Shown here in pieces: positions 23,454 through 35,800 of a stretch of DNA of 64,000 bases; positions within the stretch are counted from its first letter, which is position 1; the number at the start of each line of letters is the position of its first letter. The notes beneath the pieces are model-generated. The model ran no database searches. It was not told the DNA's origin and saw nothing but the letters and a program-made list of their open reading frames with translations. The position numbers and the translations under genes were made by a program. The stretch comes from Acytostelium subglobosum LB1 (lineage: Eukaryota > Evosea > Eumycetozoa > Acytosteliales > Acytosteliaceae). The stretch spans positions 514,924 to 578,923 of the forward strand of contig NW_012236521.1 in assembly GCF_000787575.1 (NCBI RefSeq), read 5' to 3'.

Positions 23454-24130
23454 TTATTGCGAACAAGTCACAATGAATGGGTTGTCAGATGTACAGGTAT
23501 CCAGTGTGATGGGACCAGTCTGGCATGGAGCACTGGGCGTGCAACGACGTTGGAATGGTTGTCCATTCTGACAGTAGTATGCGGTGGTGCCCCATGGGTC
23601 ACCGCGATCAGAGATCACAGTGCCATTGGTGGCATACCAGTATGATTGTACGGACAAACAGTCACTGTTGGTGGCTTGGAATACGACGGATGACGAGGGT
23701 ATCTTGACATCTTGGAACACTTCGACTTGAGTAAAGGTGTAGGCGCTGTATGCCCAAGGTGAATAGGTGCATTCGCCCAAGTCAAACACCTGATCGTGTA
23801 CATAGTCATCGCAGCCAGGATGCAAGTCATACGACAAGTTATACTGATTAGTGCCATAAATGTTGTAGATCATGAATGAAGCGTCGTTTGAGAAGTTCAG
23901 TGAGCATTGGAACTCGATTGCACCAAAGCCCTATGTATGTTTGATTGATTGAATGGTGTGTGAGTGATGAGTGAGGGATAGTTCCAGTGCTCACTTACCA
24001 CACCATTGGGCTGACCTTGACAATGTGTTGATCCATAGAATGGCGTGAAAGTGTATATTTGGCCATTGACAATGGTCAACAGACCAAATAATAACAAGGA
24101 ACCAATGAGATATCTGTCCTTAATAAACAT
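23454..24130 (-). CDS. Small secreted cysteine-rich protein
   Basis: Two exons, 24130-23999 and 23930-23454. The N-terminus has a signal peptide (YLIGSLLLFGLLTIVNGQ). The mature part holds about ten cysteines with spacings such as CQGQ, HPGCDDYVHD, GECTYSPW, YYCQNGQPFQRRC, PCQTGPITLDTC, suggesting several disulfides, and NxS/T glycosylation sequons. I do not recognise the domain; dictyostelids have large families of secreted cysteine-rich proteins of unknown role. Its orientation is the same as that of the lectin gene next to it, with only about 330 bp between them, which suggests regulatory similarity but does not prove it. Confidence 0.8.
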
Positions 24131-24361
24131 GTTTGTTATAACTTAGAGTACAAATAATAGAGTGATCATTCAAAGTGATGTGTTCACAAAGTAAGTATTA
24201 GTAATAAATCATGATACTTGTCTTACGTCCAAGTCATCAAAACGATCATGCGATGAATCCAATTCTTCCAAATAATTTTGAATGGAACAATCGTTTAAGT
24301 TGTAGATTGAGTGGTCCACTGATTGAGTGAGTGCGCTGGAATCATTCCAAGGACTGTTTGT

Positions 24362-25734
24362 TTATCTTTTAAATTGCCTATCGCTCAAAAGACATATGGC
24401 TTCAGCACCCAGTCCTAGAGGACTATCACTAATATGTATCCATTGATTCAACTTGATTGAATACTGGTAGTTCTTATTGGCACCCTTGCAATAATATAGT
24501 GCTCCACGCTGAGGGCCACATGTGAGAACGAAAGGATTGGGTTTAACTGGTGAAGGCGCCAAATCTCTCAATTGCCCAGTTGACAATGATACGCTGATGA
24601 ATTCACAATCGTCAGCCACCAAATAAAGAGTGTCCACGCCATCATAGCAACTTGTGCGGACTGTCCAGGGCAGAGGGTACGATCTCTCGTGAACCAACGT
24701 GGTCAGATTGAAGAAGACAATCTCTAATCTCTCATTAGCATTGATGGTCCAACCATCGACAAAAATGAGTTGGTTGCATCTTACATAAAGATCCGACCCT
24801 TCTAGATATGTTGGCAGGTCGCCAATGTGGTTGAATTGTTGTGTGTCGATGTTGAAGCTCTGCACTCGGCTCACCTTTGGATTAATCTTGTCTGCACAAG
24901 TGACCATGTAGATCAATTTGTCTCCATCGTAGTATGAGGTGGACATTTGGTAATTTGGTTGGTCCTCAATCTTGTTGTGCCATTGACCATCTTCCACCGA
25001 GAACCAGATGAATGCGGTTGGATACTCATTGCCTCCAAACATGTAGACTTTGCCACGCGCGTGCACAACTGACCTCATGTTTAGTGTCGTCTTAACTGTT
25101 ACTTGGGTGGGTACTGACCATTTGTCGGACAATGGAGAGTATATTGAGGCCAATTCATCACCAAAGACCATTATACGGTTGGAATTATCTGAGGTCTCTT
25201 CAATCAGGTCGAAACATGATTGAAGTAGAACTTTGATTGTGTTCACACATTAATCTTATTCTTTGATGATTTGAACACATTGTTGATGGCCTCAATCTCA
25301 TTGATGATATCATTGATTGTTGATGATGTTTGATGCACTCTGTCATTGATCTGTGAGTTGATCCTGTGTTCTTCGATCATGATCAACTCGTGTAGTTCCT
25401 TGCATCGCTCTGTCACCTCCTTGCTGGCTTGAGTGAGTGTCTGATGCTTGATTGCCAACTGTTGTAATGTACTCCATAACAACTTCATCCTTGACAATGA
25501 CGCATCATTATATTGTTGTCGTTGACATAACTCCTTTACATTATCAACATTCTCCACATCATGCTTTCGATGTGATGTCGCAACACACTTGGAACATATT
25601 AAACAGTTACAATCTAAACAAATGAATCTATTCTTCTTATTATTATGAGTCTCACATATATTCTCCATCATTGTCATCATCATTATCTTTATCTCTGTCT
25701 CTTCACTTTCAAAATTGTGTGAATATTCGATCAA
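24362..25734 (-). pseudogene. B-box zinc finger / kelch-like propeller gene, split by a frameshift
   Basis: The upstream frame (25734-25243) encodes a B-box zinc finger: CETHNNKKNRFICLDCNCLI, then CSKCVATSHRKHDVENVDNV, followed by a coiled coil, and stops at 25243. The downstream frame (about 25246-24362, 294 residues) begins without its own ATG in the other frame and encodes beta-propeller repeats of kelch type (ARGKVYMFGGNEYP, YYDGDKLIYMVTC). B-box, coiled coil and kelch-like propeller in a single polypeptide is a common dictyostelid architecture, so the two parts look like one gene with one frame disruption at about 25243. No intron with recognisable borders fits the junction. It may be a recent pseudogene, a sequencing error, or a two-gene split. 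The family often occurs in large, rapidly changing copy number. Confidence 0.6.
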
Positions 25735-25739
25735 TGTTC

Positions 25740-25945
25740 AGGGTCATAGACGTCTGGTTTGAAATTCGTCAACATTTAATTACCTGGAAGACCTTTCAAC
25801 TCCTTCAATGCACTCAATGTAATGTCGGTGATGTGATGTCGCCAGACATATTGAACAAATCAAACAATTACCATTGAAACAAACAAACTCATTCCAGTGT
25901 ATCACATAAATCATCACCATCATTATCATTCTTATTCTTGTCCAT
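25740..25945 (-). pseudogene. Decayed B-box zinc-finger fragment
   Basis: From an ATG at 25945 the frame reads MDKNKNDNDGDDLCDTLE and stops. After a single frame change it continues with FVCFNGNCLICSICLATSHH and RHYIECIEGVE, which lines up with the B-box of the neighbouring gene (FICLDCNCLICSKCVATSHR). It is a truncated tandem copy of that gene's N-terminus, just upstream of the start of the neighbouring gene. No propeller is present. It appears to be a tandem-duplication relic. Confidence 0.65.
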
Positions 25946-26147
25946 TATCTATTTCTATTTGGTTATAAGATATTTAGATGAATCAAATGAATGTTCATAG
26001 TGTTATTACTCTGACTATGACGAATCTGATGACTTCACCCCCCGATGGTCAAGACAAGGTTGTCACTCACTTTGTTTTTTTTCGAACACATTTGAAGTTG
26101 AAGTAATACTTACTTATACATACATATACATATACAATCACCAAACA

Positions 26148-27184
26148 ATGCTCGAACATTATCTTGCAATGGCTGACCAAATGGTCAAGCAGTACATCGA
26201 CCCAAGTCTAGACTTCCAACTACTTATTAGCAAGGTGTTGGGCATTGGTATCATCTTTGCCTCAGTCTTCCTCAAGGTTCCCCAGATTCAAAAGCTGATC
26301 AGCAGCAGAGACTCCACTGGTCTCTCGCCTGTCTCCATCATCTTGGAGACCGTGGTGTAAGTGATATGAACCAACGTCATCATCATCATCCCCCATCAAT
26401 CAATCAATCAAACAATGACTGACACGTCACTACTCATCAATATAGCTTCACAATCTCAATCTTGACCAGTGTTCTGCTCGCCTACCCATTCTCGACTTAT
26501 GGTGAGAGCGTGTTCATCTTGGCACAGAACATCATTGTCGTCTATCTTGTCTTCCACTACTCCAAGAGGGTCAACGTTCAGTTCTGGGCTGGTGTCATTG
26601 TGTATGTATAATGAATGAAGTTCATCATGCACGAGTACCTAACTAATCAATTGATCGACTCTATATTATAGTTACCTTGCCGCCATTGCTGGTGTACTCC
26701 AGTTCGCTGACAGGAAGCTTTTGATGCTTCTCCAGGTATGTTATGTTGTTGACACAAGTGTCAATGATGATCATCTGACTCACTGACTAACTAACTCTGA
26801 TGAATGTAGTCTCTCAACATTGTGATCTCGATCGTCAGCAAGATTCCTCAGATCTTTGCCATCTTTAGACTCAAGTCTGTTGGACAATTGTCATTCATTA
26901 CGACATTCTTGCAGTTTGCTGGAAGTATCGCTCGTATGTTCACCAGCTACAAGGAGATCCCAGACCCAATTGGTATGTTATCATTGTCTTTGACGTCATT
27001 GTCCCCATGTCATTCTTACTCATACTCTAATCATTCGATCATTCAAACAATCAAACAAACAGTTTTGATTGGATATGGTATCAGCGCAAGCTTGACCTTG
27101 ATCCTCGTGTTGCAGTTCCTCATGTACTGGAACTCAACACCAAAGAGGATTCCATCTGGAGCTACCAAGAAGAAGGTTCAATAA
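26148..27184 (+). CDS. mpdu1: MPDU1, mannose-P-dolichol utilisation protein, PQ-loop membrane protein
   Basis: Five exons: 26148-26356, 26446-26601, 26672-26735, 26810-26972 and 27063-27184; all junctions are in frame. About 237 residues with seven likely membrane spans. Two PQ-loop repeats are visible: SVFLKVPQIQKLISSRDSTG and ISIVSKIPQIFAIFRLKSVG, each with the Pro-Gln dyad. A short lysine tail ends the protein. The family member MPDU1/Lec35 is needed for use of dolichol-phosphate mannose and glucose in the endoplasmic reticulum, hence for N-glycosylation and GPI anchors. The PQ-loop spacing and total length match MPDU1 rather than lysosomal cystinosin-type transporters (larger) or SWEETs. 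Confident assignment. Confidence 0.85.
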
Positions 27185-27199
27185 AGTGTTCATTTTCAT

Positions 27200-27538
27200 C
27201 TATATGCATTCACCATCATCTCGAGACAAAGAAGAAGACACAGTTCCACCTCCAGAAGGATGGAAGGAACAATAGGAAGGATTGGCTGGAGGAATCGAAG
27301 TTGTATTATTTATAATTCGTTGATACTTGTGATTGGTACACAAGTGAGTTGAGTTGATTCTTTGTTGAAGGCTGGCTGGCTGGCGACTGACTGGCTGACT
27401 GGCTGACTGTTGATACTGGAGTTGTTGTTGACGTTGTTGCTGAAGTTGATGTTGCTGAAGTTGTTGTTGCTGAAGTTGATGTTGCTGATGTTGTTGTTGT
27501 TGGAAATTGATTAATTTAACTAGAAGTTGAAACGACAT
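27200..27538 (-). CDS. Possible small Gln-rich protein, or simple-repeat artefact
   Basis: An open frame of 112 codons from the ATG at 27538 runs antisense to the 3' end of MPDU1. Residues 14-45 are almost only Gln and His. The rest has no recognisable motif (SQPVSRQPASLQQR, then a Ser-rich tail). On the plus strand the same DNA is a GTT/GCT/GAT trinucleotide repeat followed by CTGG/CTGA tetranucleotides, so the frame may simply reflect a repeat. Listed because it begins with ATG and is open, with low confidence. Confidence 0.25.
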   Translation of the reverse strand: MSFQLLVKLINFQQQQHQQHQLQQQQLQQHQLQQQRQQQLQYQQSASQPVSRQPASLQQRINSTHLCTNHKYQRIINNTTSIPPANPSYCSFHPSGGGTVSSSLSRDDGECI

Positions 27539-27539
27539 G

Positions 27540-27886
27540 TCTTAAAGAATGGTAGCGGTATAGCGGAGTATTAGTAAGTTGTGATCGATCAATTGGGGAA
27601 TGGGCAATGCGAGGCGGAAATGAACCTTTTGTGATATGTTGGGCTGTATAAAGTTTGAACAGATAGGGAGAGAGAGTGAGTGCAGTTGGAGGGGCGACGA
27701 CGATGGTTGTTGGCAACGAGCATCCTGGTCGGGCTAGGACGTAGGCCGGCTGGTTGCACTCCCTGATCAGTGTCTAGATTGATTAGTTGGTGGTAGTTGT
27801 TGTTGTGCCATCTTGTGTTGAGGTGTTGCAATCATGATGATTGGTGGTGCATTTGGGGAGGTGTATGCAGAGACGGTCCAACCTGA
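27540..27886. other. Intergenic region downstream of transportin
   Basis: About 350 bp between the transportin stop and the Gln-rich frame. Nothing recognisable except a GGGAGAGAGAGTGAG stretch near 27667. Not annotated further. Confidence 0.3.
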
Positions 27887-30800
27887 TCATTCCAATTGAT
27901 ATCGTTCGTTGAGGATCTTGCGCAGCTGCAGTGGGAACTGTGCGTAGTACTGTGGCCAGTGCTGGCCGATGCTCTCCTTGAACACGTGGAGCAGACGGCG
28001 ATAGGCATCGTTCAGGTCGGTCTCCAACTTGTTCCAGCTGGCAATGGCGTCGCAGATGTAGATGAGGTGCTTGAGGGCACCCGATGGGTTGTTGCTGATG
28101 ATCACCCACATGCCACGGAATGCCGAGTCCTTCTCCTGGTCGTCGATCTTGGCACGGATGGCCATGCACCAGCACTGGATGAACTCCTCGATGCGTGGCG
28201 CACAGACATCAGCTGACACCAATCCCATCCTGCCCAGTGTGATGGCCGTGTTCTCGAGGATGTTGCGGTTGAGCTTCACGTTCTGCATGATCGGGATAAG
28301 CTTGGCAAGGATGTCCTTGACGTGTGGCTTGATCTCCTGGGGCAGGCGGACAGAGATCTCTCCAAGAGCCCAGCAGGCATTATTACAAACGGGCACATGG
28401 TCGGGGTAGAGGTTGAGCGTGAGGATTGGGATGTACTCTGGTATCAGGGTCTTGAAGTGAACAATGCAGAACTTGGACAGGTCTCCAAGCAGAGCAAAGG
28501 AGCTCTGACGGACGTCAGGGTGGCTATCTCTCATGCACTCCAACAGTACAAGTGGCAGGTTGCTGTTTGCCACCAGACCCTCAATGCTCGTGCCAACTCC
28601 ATCAGTCAGACCACTGATCAGGTCCAAAGCGCTGACAATGAAGTCCTTATCTGGCTCATCTGCGTCGTCTTCAGTCTCTTTGTATATCTATTATTGTTGT
28701 TATGGTGTTGATGTTAGTATTCAATCATACATTCAAATCTTGATCGTTGATTCACTTACTTTAATCGCTGTCAAGGTCTCAATTATGATCTTGAGTGCTC
28801 TGTTATAGAACACAATGATGACATCGCTAAGGCCAAGACCAACTGATGAGCATATTGGTGTCAAACATTGAAGCAGTGGGAGCAGGTTCCTAATGTTGTT
28901 TGATTGTTATTGGTCAGTTGAGTCTGTTTGTGGCCATATGCCATGACAGCATCAGTAACTACTTACTTGTTGTCATCCTCAAGTGATTGGAACTTGTGGA
29001 GAAGTGGTGGCATCAATACATTGATGTACTCTGGCTTGTTCATATCCTTGCCAATGACCTTGGCCAGTGTTGAGATGGCGTCGTAGAGGATCAACAAGTT
29101 CTTGGCCTGATACTTCTGGAAGGCTTGAACAAATGTCGTCAAGATGTTTGGCAAGAATGGGATCAGATTCCTGTCTGCGTCTTCCTCGATCGTTGCGAAT
29201 GCACTAAAGTATTGATTGATGGTCAGTCGAAGTTGACATATTGCGTGCTCGCACACAACTTACCTGCATGCTGCTTCTTGAACACGCTTGTTGTTGTCCA
29301 ATATCCTGTTGAGAAGGTTGCCGATGAGCAATGGGATGAGTTCGACACCATCCACTGAGATCCAGTGTGAGTAACGACTGAGTGCCCAACAGGTGATCGA
29401 ACGAACCAGTGGCTTGGGATCGTTGAGCATGTTGATCAGATAGGGGATGACCTTGGGCAGATGTGGCGACAGGCCCTTCAGACAACCCTCGGCGATGGCG
29501 CCCAGTGCCAGGATGGCGCTCTCTCTGACCATCCATTGGTTGGACTCATGCATCTTTTGTTCGATGAGAGGCAGCGCGATAGAGAGATAGGTTGGTGCAT
29601 CGAATATCGAAGACAATGTATCCAGAGCCAGAGCAGAGCTCTTACGGATTGACCATGATTCATCATCTGCAAAATCATCATCATCATCATAGTCATCATC
29701 GTCATCCTCCTGTTGCTGTGGTTGTTCACCTTGAACGAATCTATGATTGTCATAATCAGTTAGTATGTGCGTGTGGTGTGTGAGGTTGGCCGTTGAGGCC
29801 GACATACCCTTGGCCTTGAGAGGGTCCAGTAGTGTGAACCTTGCTGTTGACAAAGAATGGCTTGATGTCTTGTGGACGATCGGGGATGTTTGCTGTGTCC
29901 TCCTCATTCTCAAAGGACTCATACTCCTCAACTGTGTACACCATTCCATTAAGTAGAATTGGTATTAAGCTAGATTGATTGCATAGATGATGGTTAGTGA
30001 ACAATCATTCACTGATTGATTGATTGAGTGATTGATTTGAATACATACACTGGAAGGAACTCTTTCAGAAGTTCTTCACAATGTGGGGAGTCAGCAATGG
30101 CGGACCAGAACTCGCAGGCCTCAAGGGCCACATCCTCGTTGGAGTCTTTGGATGCGTGCAACATGTACTGGATGATTTGTTTGATGTGGGTCATCAGGAA
30201 GTCCATTCGCAGGGAGACCAGCGACACCAACGATCGGCAAACCTTGACTCTTATATCAGAGTTTGCGTCGTCGCTCAGGGAGAAGATGCCCAGCAGGTAG
30301 CTCTCCATGTTGATCAGCAGTGCGCCAGGCATGTGCGGGATGAAGAAGTGCAGCGACGAGAGCGCGCGACCCCTAAACACTGGTGTCGTCGACTTGAGGA
30401 ACATCAGTAACTTGGGGATCAGCTGATTGAGAGGTCTGCCAATCTTCTCACTGTCGAGCTGTTGCGTAAAGTCCTCGCAAAGCAGTGAGAGTGTGTAGAG
30501 TGCTCCCTCTACAACGTTCTGGTCGGGGCTATCCAAGCCCGACATCAACATTGGCAACAACTCTTTCCAATCCTTTAAGTATTATGATGTTAGCGAACGA
30601 TCATTCATTCAATCAATCAATGCTTGAACTCACCTCGAATGAACTCCTGGAAATCAAGTTGGTGATGATGTTGGCGACGGTATGACGCACGTTCTGAAGT
30701 GGATCAGAGAGTACGGGTACGATCTCGCGCTTGATGAACTCTTGAACCACTCTAGGCATGTTCTGATAGTAGTTCTTGATGTTCTGCTTCAACAAGAGTC

Positions 30801-31127
30801 CTGACACATTCCTGACGTAAGCATCCAGATGTTGGAGCTTGAATATATATGTCAAGTAGTTATTATAATCTGGAATCTTGTTGAATGTTTTGAGTTCCTG
30901 TTTTAAAGTTGATTGGTCAATCGTTTGATCGATTGTGAAGTGTCAATATTGTTGTTGTTGTTTGTGTAAGGTCAAGGTCATGTGGCGATGTCAATGTCGA
31001 TGTTGAAGTCGATGTTGACGACACGTACACTCTGTATCTTCCTCTGTGTCTCCTGATCGCTTGAGTTGGTCTGCTTGAGGATGTTGACCAGTTGGTTGAG
31101 ACCATCTTGATGGGGTGCCCAATCCAT
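27887..31127 (-). CDS. tnpo1: Transportin (importin beta-2) nuclear import receptor
   Basis: A multi-exon gene (about nine exons) from ATG 31127 ([20 protein letters not shown]) to 27887. HEAT repeats match TNPO1 throughout: [20 protein letters not shown]; the segment [16 protein letters not shown]; the acidic H8 loop region ([12 protein letters not shown] then a long Asp/Glu run); [40 protein letters not shown]; and the C-terminal [26 protein letters not shown] and [15 protein letters not shown]. Transportin carries PY-NLS proteins (hnRNPs, FUS-like proteins) into the nucleus and releases them on RanGTP, for which the acidic loop is needed. Length, roughly 900 residues, agrees with the family. 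The position of the 5' exon (MDWAPH...IQS followed by GTACGT) was chosen by similarity to the MEWKPDEQGLQQIL start of animal TNPO1. Confidence 0.92.
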
Positions 31128-32865
31128 TGTAAACAATCTATATATGTGTTAATATATGTATATATATGTATAAATGTACTAAAGTAGTAATATTAAATTA
31201 ATGATGATGTAGTGAATGTATGAATGAACGTATGAATGAACGTGAATGAATGAACAAAGATATACAATAATAAGAGATGAAGTTGGAAAAGGGTGTGTCT
31301 GTGTATGATGAGTGTACGTGGTGTCAATGAGAGAGAGTGAACGGAGAGAGAGAGACGAAGATTGAGGTCTGTAGTGTCTTTGTTTGAACTCACACACAGA
31401 GATTAAATTTTTATTCACGTCCAAATTCATAACGTTACACCGAACACGAGGTCCTTCCAGTTTTGGTTTGCGATGCTCTGAGCCAGTTGACAAGACATGA
31501 CAATGGAGAGATGTATGAATGAATGAAGAGAAAGAGAACTTGGAGGAAGGGTCTTTGGAAAAAGCAAGCGATTACTATCTGGTGGAGATCAATCATGTCC
31601 AACCAAGCACTTGGAGTTCAGACAACTGAATGAACCATAATGCTAATGGACAAGATTGGTTTGGCGTCTGCGTTATCGAGTTCGCACCAAGTACATCGAT
31701 CTCCATAGACTTGTCAATGATGTATTGTTCAGCCTCTATGATTGCAGATACATTGCCTCGGACGAGGTTTCATTCACACCAACTTAACCAACTTCGATCT
31801 TATATCTAATTAGTGATCACTTGGTGTGCAATGATATTAATGTTCAATCACATTGTTGTTGTTGTTGTTGTTGCAAGAATGTTGGATGAACTTACATTCA
31901 ATAATTGTTGACCCCACTGAATATCATATCTCGATGTGATTCTGGGCAAGGATAATGATGGTGACATATTGATATCAAGGTCCAGATCGATTCGAAGGAC
32001 AAATAGAAGAAGAGAAAGAGGAATGGAAAAGAGGGATTGTTCAATGAACCCTTATTATTGTTGATGTTGTAGTTGTATTTGGTTTGATGGCTTGGTAAAT
32101 ATCCAAGTTACTGCTGCATCTATTCATTCAATGCAACAATTACACCAAGAAGATGGTCAAACAGTTAACTTCAACACTTTAATTGAAACAGTGAACAGTT
32201 ATTAATACCTACCTACCTACCTACATACATAGCATGTAGTGATCTATCTTTAAATCCGACAGTTGTTCTGAAACTCTGATTGTCTCTCTGTAGAGGCAGG
32301 CCGCAGTCTATGTAGTGTCAGTAGTTCTCAAAGTCAGGTCTGACTGATGCCATGCACATCGATGTGTGGGGTGGGTTCATCTGAGGCTTTTACCCAAACA
32401 CCCATTCGTTTTATTGGTGTCTTTGAGAAATCGACTGAGATGTCTAAGTTTTTTCAAGCACTGGTCCCCCTTCAGTAGGCCCTGCCCAATAAGCTTCGTC
32501 TTGAGTGTGTTTCGATTGCCCATAAACACACCAGATAGGTTGGCACTAAACCCAACTACAAACACACAAAGTCAGTCAGCCGTCTGTTTGCATATCATAC
32601 AACACAACTTCATATACACATCAAAGGTTGTTGTTTGTGTTGTGTGTTTATGTGTTACTTGTGTCTTCACTTCTTTCAACAACACTCATTCATTCATTCA
32701 TTCATTCATTCAAACTTATACTAGTTGAGAACAATAACAGATAGAGATAGATAGATAACATCTTAAGATATATATATTTATAGGATACATAGAGAGTGAG
32801 ATCAGTTGTTCCAGGGGATACTTGGTGTATATGAACTATGAGCACAGGAAGTAATAACTCTAGAC
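31128..32865. promoter_or_regulatory. Large divergent intergenic region between transportin and the potassium channel
   Basis: 1.74 kb, long for this window. It contains the transportin leader (with TATATATGTATATATATG at about 31141-31170), a GTTGTTGTTGTTGTTG run at 31854-31872, and the channel leader with CATTCATTCATTCATTCATTC at about 32690-32710 followed by GATAGAGATAGATAGATAAC. A 63-codon Lys-rich frame on the minus strand (32565-32377) and a frame on the plus strand at 31650-31793 (see findings) may be relics. No gene is well supported. Confidence 0.45.
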
Positions 32866-35800
32866 ATGTCAAATAACAACAACACTCCAATCAATAACAA
32901 CAATACCAGCTCAAGTAAGCTGCAACAGATCTCATTCAGTGACTTTAATAGTGTAATCAATAATAATAATAATAATAGTACAAGTAATAATAATAATAAT
33001 GATGGAGTTGAAGGTGCAGATACATCATCATCACAACAGCAACAACAACAATATGGACAGAGAAGTCAAAGTCAAATGGTCATGACAAGACTTGGAAAGA
33101 GTCAAATGAATCTGCGAGAGTCACATATTGGTGAATGGAGTGAATCGTCCGAAGATAGTGCAGCAAGACATAGCCATATTGAGGATGGTTACGATGGCAG
33201 TGTGGTCAATATGATGGACGATGACGACTCGTCCGCAAGATCGGTCGACGACGATGGCTCAACGACGTCGTCGCACAGTGACACCAGCTCAGAGTCCGAC
33301 ATCGAGATGGACACCTACAACTCAGAGTACAACATGCACGACGATGAAGAGGAGGAGAAACGGCGTAAACGACGAATGTTAATATATAAGCGATGGTATG
33401 TGCGCTTTGACTTTCTAATGGAGCACATCAACATCGTACTCAGTGTACTCTCAGTTGGCATCTACATTGCACTCAGTTACATGGATCCAAATGCACACTC
33501 ATCCTTCCAACTCAACCTATTCCTTCTCGTTCTTTCCATCTTCTTTGTCATTGACTTTGTCAGATGTCTGGTATTCACAAAGAATAAGTATGTTTGTGGA
33601 CAGTCGCGTCTGTCTGGTGGCACATCATTCAATCAATCAATCATTCTAACATTCATTATGTAACAGACGGAAGTACCTCAAGAAGACATCGACTATCTTG
33701 GACATTATATCACTACTTCCAATATTTGTCACATTGTTACCCAACTCTTTGGTCAACGTCGTCCCTCTGGGATTCCTCAGAATTCTCAGGATATTGAAGG
33801 CTCCAAGGATATTCAAGTTGCATGGTGCTGGAAGTAAGTCGCATCAACATGGTGATCACCAAGCCAAGTCCTAACTAACATCAATCCAATCCCACTCCTA
33901 TCCAGCCATTTGGTTAAAGACTAGTCAGCTGCTATTGTCACTGTTCATATTTATTATTTTATTTGCATCGATGATCACATCGGTCGAAGGCATTCCATTC
34001 CATACATCGATTTACTATGCCGTGGTCACACTGTCCACAGTAGGATATGGAGACATCACTCCACAGACCAATCTTGGTCGTATACTGGCAAGTGTAATGA
34101 TCCTCATGGCACTGATGTACTTGCCACTTAAGTCATCTGAGCTGCTGGCGCTTCTCAACGCATCAAAGTGTATGTATATACCATGTGTTCGCATAGGCAT
34201 CGTCCAATCCAAACTAACACAACTCAATGTAGCATGGGATCGAGGCTTCAAGACCAGCCACAAGAAGTACGCCGCCATTGTTGGCAATATATATGAGAGA
34301 TCCCTCAACACATTCACCAAAGAGTTCTTCTTTAATGCAAGTCATTTGGGAGCCATCGCTTGGCCACTCCATCCTCTCTCTGATTGATGAACTAACCGCT
34401 GCTCACCCACTACAGTCAAGGATCAAACCAATGCCACTTCTTGTCTTTAACAGCCAGGAACCACCCGAGTACTATGCACCAATGATAAATCACAACAAGA
34501 TCAAGAAGCTTGTAACCTTTATAAAGGGTACACCTGGTGTATGTACATACATATCCAATCGATCACCTGTCATGGCTCCACCTACTCACACAGGTTATTA
34601 CCAAATGTAGAAAGGAGACGATATTGATCGATCAAATTTGAGAGGAGCGAGTAGCATATTCATATTCTCCAAGCAATCGATGGACGACACAAACGATGAC
34701 ATGGACAACATCTTGAGAGTACTCACAGTGAGAGCATTCATTCACAATACACCTATATTTGCACAAGTCATGAATCCAAGGCTAGTACCAAAGATGTTGA
34801 CTGCTGGTGCCACTCAAGCCATATCTATCCAGGAGTTGAAGATGGTACGTACATGACGCTCGCTAAACAATAACACTCAATGACTGACCCATGTCCACAC
34901 AATAGAACCTGCTTGCTCAGTCTTGTCTATCACCTGGCTTCAGCACACTTCTTATGAATCTACTGCGATCAGACTTGCACAACTACAACGACTTTGATGA
35001 GTATGGCTCAGGCAACAGCTATGAGATATTCACTCAACGATTCTCCAATGTATTCGTTGGACTCCCATTCAAGAAGGTTGCCAATGTATGTTTGTTCATT
35101 AATGACACATATACCAACACATGGAACTAATGCAATATCTTTCTCATTCATCATAGTTTATATATGACCGATTGGGTATGATTGTATTTGGAATAGAATC
35201 AGTGATCCATAGGAAGCAGAGGATCAAGATGAATCCATCCAAAGACTATATCATACAGGACCACGATAGTGGCATCCTCTTGGCCAAGAGCAAACTGTCC
35301 GCCCGAAGGATCAGGTTTGTCACACTCGAGATGTTGGCCGAGAAGAATGTCGACTCTACCAATGACTCTGTAGCTGTAAGTACACCTCTCACACAGTCTC
35401 ATATCGATGGAATAAGGTTGGCTAACATCATTCATCATTCATAGATGGAAGCTAAAGTAGCATGGAAGTATGATAATAATACAAACAAATATATGTAAGT
35501 TGTTGTTGCTGTTTGAACGATCCAGGCGATGCTTCCCTGATCCAAACTGGTCTAACATTCACTGTCAATCAATCAATATAGATGTAAACTTATATTATCC
35601 GAAAAGGTCGATGGCGCTAAATCGCCAAAGAATCGTGGCAAGTCATTGCATAGGCTCATCATCGAGAAGAAGAAGGAGCTGAACCATGACTTGTCCGTTC
35701 TTCAAACAGTTCACAGACTTGACAACCCGTCAGCCAATGTCAAGGATTTCTTCAACAACAGCAACAGTAACACTAGTAACACCAGTAACAACAACAGCAG

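Noticed and set aside
27204-27275. A 23-residue plus-strand frame with PPPEGWKEQ at its end, downstream of MPDU1
   Set aside because: The short WW-like string is too small to be a domain and lies in the likely 3' untranslated region of MPDU1.
31193-31493. Minus-strand frame reading into transportin's upstream region
   Set aside because: No in-frame ATG and mostly Ser/His/Leu low complexity from GAGAGA and GAATGAATG repeats.
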